Origin: Flavobacteriales bacterium
GTDB taxonomy: Bacteria > Bacteroidota > Bacteroidia > Flavobacteriales_F > PHOS-HE28
DNA: 64,000 nucleotides
Direction: 5' to 3'
NCBI GenBank assembly: GCA_016712535.1
Contig: JADJQW010000004.1
Location: 186,001 to 250,000 of the forward strand
The position numbers and the translations under genes were made by a program. This document shows positions 62,163 through 64,000 of this stretch, in pieces. Under the pieces are notes generated by a model. That model made no database searches, was not told where the DNA came from, and worked only from the letters and a program-made list of their open reading frames with translations. Every line of letters begins with the position of its first letter. Position 1 is the stretch's first letter.

Positions 62163-64000
62163 ATGCTCCGACCATTGCTCCCCCTGTTTGCTGGCATAAC
62201 AGCGCTCGCTTGCGCCGGGCAATCCACCTACGATGCCAAGATCTTGGATTACACCGGCTTGCGCTACGCATGCGAAGGCAGCGGAACGCCGGTGCTCAAG
62301 ATCCAGAATGCCGGATCGGCCACCATGGGAACCTGTGTCGTAGAGACGTGGAAGAACGGTCTCATGGTGAACACCTTCAACTGGATCCTGGCCGTGCCGG
62401 CGCTGCAAGGTGAGGTGCGCCAACCTGCATTGCCTTCCGTGCCGGTGGACCCCGGCGACCAGTTGGAGTTCCACATCATCAGCGTGAATGGCGTGCCCGA
62501 CGAGGATCCGTTGGCCAACATCCTTGCGGTCGACCTGAACGATACCCCGGCGCTCGCGAATGGCGGTGAGATGGAAGTGCTCGTTGAGCTGGGCGATGAA
62601 CCAGGCGCCATCGCGTGGAGCGTGTCGAATCACTTGAACCAAGTGGTGGCAACGGGTGGGCCCTATGGTGAGAGCAACACGGTTGTGACTGAGGAACTCG
62701 ATCTGCCGTCCGGTTGCTACACCTTCAAGGCAGAGGATCAGGCAAGGAGCCTTGCACCCGATGCCGTGGTACGGGTGAAGCGCGGCGGTAATACGCTGCT
62801 CGTGGCTGCGGGGCTCGAGGAGCCCTATGCAAAGGGCCTCCGCGCCGGTGCGCTCCAAGCATGCCCGTATCCGGTGGAACTGGAGCTGCGCACCGATGCG
62901 GCGGCCAATGAGACCTCGTATGAGATCCGATCCGGTGACGGCAACACCATCCATTGCACGGGAGGCGGCATTTCGGGCGGCGCGCAAACGTTGATTGACG
63001 GATGCTGCCTGCCCGTGGGCTGCTATCAATTGAGGGTGATGGACGCAGGCGGCGATGGCATCGCAGGCGGCGGTTACATCATTCGTGAGGGCAATGGCTC
63101 GATGCGGCGCATCATTGACAACATGGACGGATTCGGCGATGGCGGCATGAGCGCCATCGCAGGCGGCGAAGGCTTCTGCCTGCCGCTCGGGGACGATCGC
63201 CCCACCTTCACCAGTTGCGATAAGCTCGATTGGCGCACAGCCCCATGCGGCGCTGAATACGTCGTGCTCAATGCGAATGCTGGCGTGACCGCGCAGTATG
63301 GCATCGACGACGCTGGCAGTGGCTACCAGATCTGGTTCTTCGATCCCAACGGCGGATACAGTTTCAAGCGCTTCCAAAGCCACGCCACCAGCAACGGCAT
63401 GCCCGTTAGCGCTACGCGCGCTTGCCACTTCCTGGTCAATGGCTGGAGCGGCAACCAGCTCCAGGAAGGCGTGCTCTACAACGTGAAGGCACGCGCAAGG
63501 ATTGGCGGGGACTACCAGGCATGGGGTGCGGCTTGCCGCTTCCGCATCGACAATGCCGCTGCGCAATGCCCGGCCACACGATTGCTCGACCTGCCGGGCA
63601 ATCCGTACCTGAGCTGCGGGCAGAGCCGATCGATCGGCAGCAATGTGCTGGTGCATGCCCGCCCCGTGAGGCGCCGGAACCCGAACTGCAATTGGGTGAA
63701 TGCCAATCGATACCAGTTCCGGTTCCGGGTTGCCGGTGAACCAGGCGAGATCGTGAAGACCAGCGCTACGGGCAAGTATTGGGTGAATACCGTCGGACTC
63801 GAATGCGGCGTGGCCTATCACGTGGATGTCCGGGCGAGCTTCGATAATGGGGCGTCGTGGTGCCGCGATGGGGAGGCCTGGGGTGATGCCTGCCAGCTCA
63901 CCATCGAGCCATGCACCGGGGCTGAACTGGTCCCAGCGGCTTCTGGGTTCACGGAACCACGCTTGATGCTCTACCCGAATCCGAATGATGGTGGAACAGT
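62163..64000 (+). CDS. T9SS-exported Cys-rich protein, truncated by the window end
   Basis: An uninterrupted frame of 612 codons begins with ATG at 62163 and runs past 64000. A signal peptide (MLRPLLPLFAGITALACAG) is followed by a domain with QSTYDAKILDYTG, later DGCCLPVGCYQLRVMDAGGD and a similar preceding segment (LPSGCYTFKAEDQAR), suggesting repeated beta domains seen in Bacteroidota surface proteins. The visible end (RLMLYPNPNDGG) is the start of a T9SS type A sorting domain, so only a short tail is missing. It lies 73 nt after the receptor gene. Function is unknown; adhesin or matrix protein is plausible. Confidence 0.85.
   Translation, partial: MLRPLLPLFAGITALACAGQSTYDAKILDYTGLRYACEGSGTPVLKIQNAGSATMGTCVVETWKNGLMVNTFNWILAVPALQGEVRQPALPSVPVDPGDQLEFHIISVNGVPDEDPLANILAVDLNDTPALANGGEMEVLVELGDEPGAIAWSVSNHLNQVVATGGPYGESNTVVTEELDLPSGCYTFKAEDQARSLAPDAVVRVKRGGNTLLVAAGLEEPYAKGLRAGALQACPYPVELELRTDAAANETSYEIRSGDGNTIHCTGGGISGGAQTLIDGCCLPVGCYQLRVMDAGGDGIAGGGYIIREGNGSMRRIIDNMDGFGDGGMSAIAGGEGFCLPLGDDRPTFTSCDKLDWRTAPCGAEYVVLNANAGVTAQYGIDDAGSGYQIWFFDPNGGYSFKRFQSHATSNGMPVSATRACHFLVNGWSGNQLQEGVLYNVKARARIGGDYQAWGAACRFRIDNAAAQCPATRLLDLPGNPYLSCGQSRSIGSNVLVHARPVRRRNPNCNWVNANRYQFRFRVAGEPGEIVKTSATGKYWVNTVGLECGVAYHVDVRASFDNGASWCRDGEAWGDACQLTIEPCTGAELVPAASGFTEPRLMLYPNPNDGGT

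Noticed and set aside
62109..63821. Minus-strand frame of 570 codons near the right edge
   Set aside because: The plus-strand frame from 62163 has a signal peptide and a T9SS sorting domain start; the minus frame has biased composition.

Overview
The window is a GC-rich chromosomal segment of a Bacteroidota bacterium, most like a high-GC Flavobacteriales lineage. This rests on type IX secretion (T9SS) C-terminal sorting domains on several exported proteins, a gldA-type ABC ATPase, a CarB without its C-terminal regulatory domain, a complete alternative complex III operon (actABCDEF) followed by coxB-coxA, a DUF4271-hemD pair, and TAnnTTTG-like -7 promoter boxes. The species assignment is inference. 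I saw no rRNA, tRNA, CRISPR array, prophage or insertion sequence.

Layout. 1-5.5 kb: carB with a coupled partial gene, an Hsp15-like S4 protein, a PDZ/T9SS protein and a small holin-like membrane protein. 5.6-8.4 kb: a T9SS-exported subtilase-like protein. 8.4-15.5 kb: two glycosyltransferases, then on the minus strand a compact run DUF4271-hemD-rnpA-yidD-ctpA-type S41 protease-O-antigen-ligase-like protein. 15.6-29.5 kb: acyl-CoA dehydrogenase, a polytopic membrane protein, ruvB, rsgA, an e(P4)-type lipoprotein phosphatase, dtd, a repeat-bearing T9SS protein, a MazG-type pyrophosphohydrolase, kdtA/waaA and several exported proteins of unknown function. 29.6-40.8 kb: a nucleotide-sugar and envelope-polysaccharide region (aminotransferase, UDP-glucose dehydrogenase, UDP-glucuronate decarboxylase, acetyltransferase, oxidoreductase, UDP-HexNAc dehydrogenase, rfbB, PHP-type phosphatase, NlpC/P60-CapA fusion), interrupted by one antisense T9SS gene. 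40.8-47.7 kb: sdhCAB, a DUF5713-like lipoprotein, gldA, metK and a SPOR-like exported protein. 47.9-59.5 kb: actA-F and coxBA, ending at a strong terminator. 59.6-64 kb: a TPP riboswitch controlling a TonB-dependent receptor, then a T9SS protein cut by the window end.

How the parts fit. Succinate dehydrogenase feeds menaquinol, which ACIII oxidises while passing electrons to the CuA/heme-copper oxidase encoded directly downstream. The sugar region can supply UDP-glucuronate, UDP-xylose, dTDP-4-keto-6-deoxyglucose and, if the assignments hold, UDP-2,3-diacetamido-2,3-dideoxyglucuronate for a surface polysaccharide. KdtA, the GT2/GT9 pair and the ligase-like protein fit LPS assembly.

Most unusual signals: (i) four intergenic imperfect palindromes whose arms are built of degenerate 7- or 8-bp units, each ending at or just before a start codon; (ii) a riboswitch whose apparent expression platform can be read from the sequence, with a Shine-Dalgarno-sequestering hairpin and a competing element inside the aptamer; (iii) a TAnnTTCG -7 box placed so close to several start codons that leaderless mRNAs are predicted; (iv) a single-chain NlpC/P60 plus CapA enzyme; (v) a subtilase-like protein without the expected catalytic Asp.
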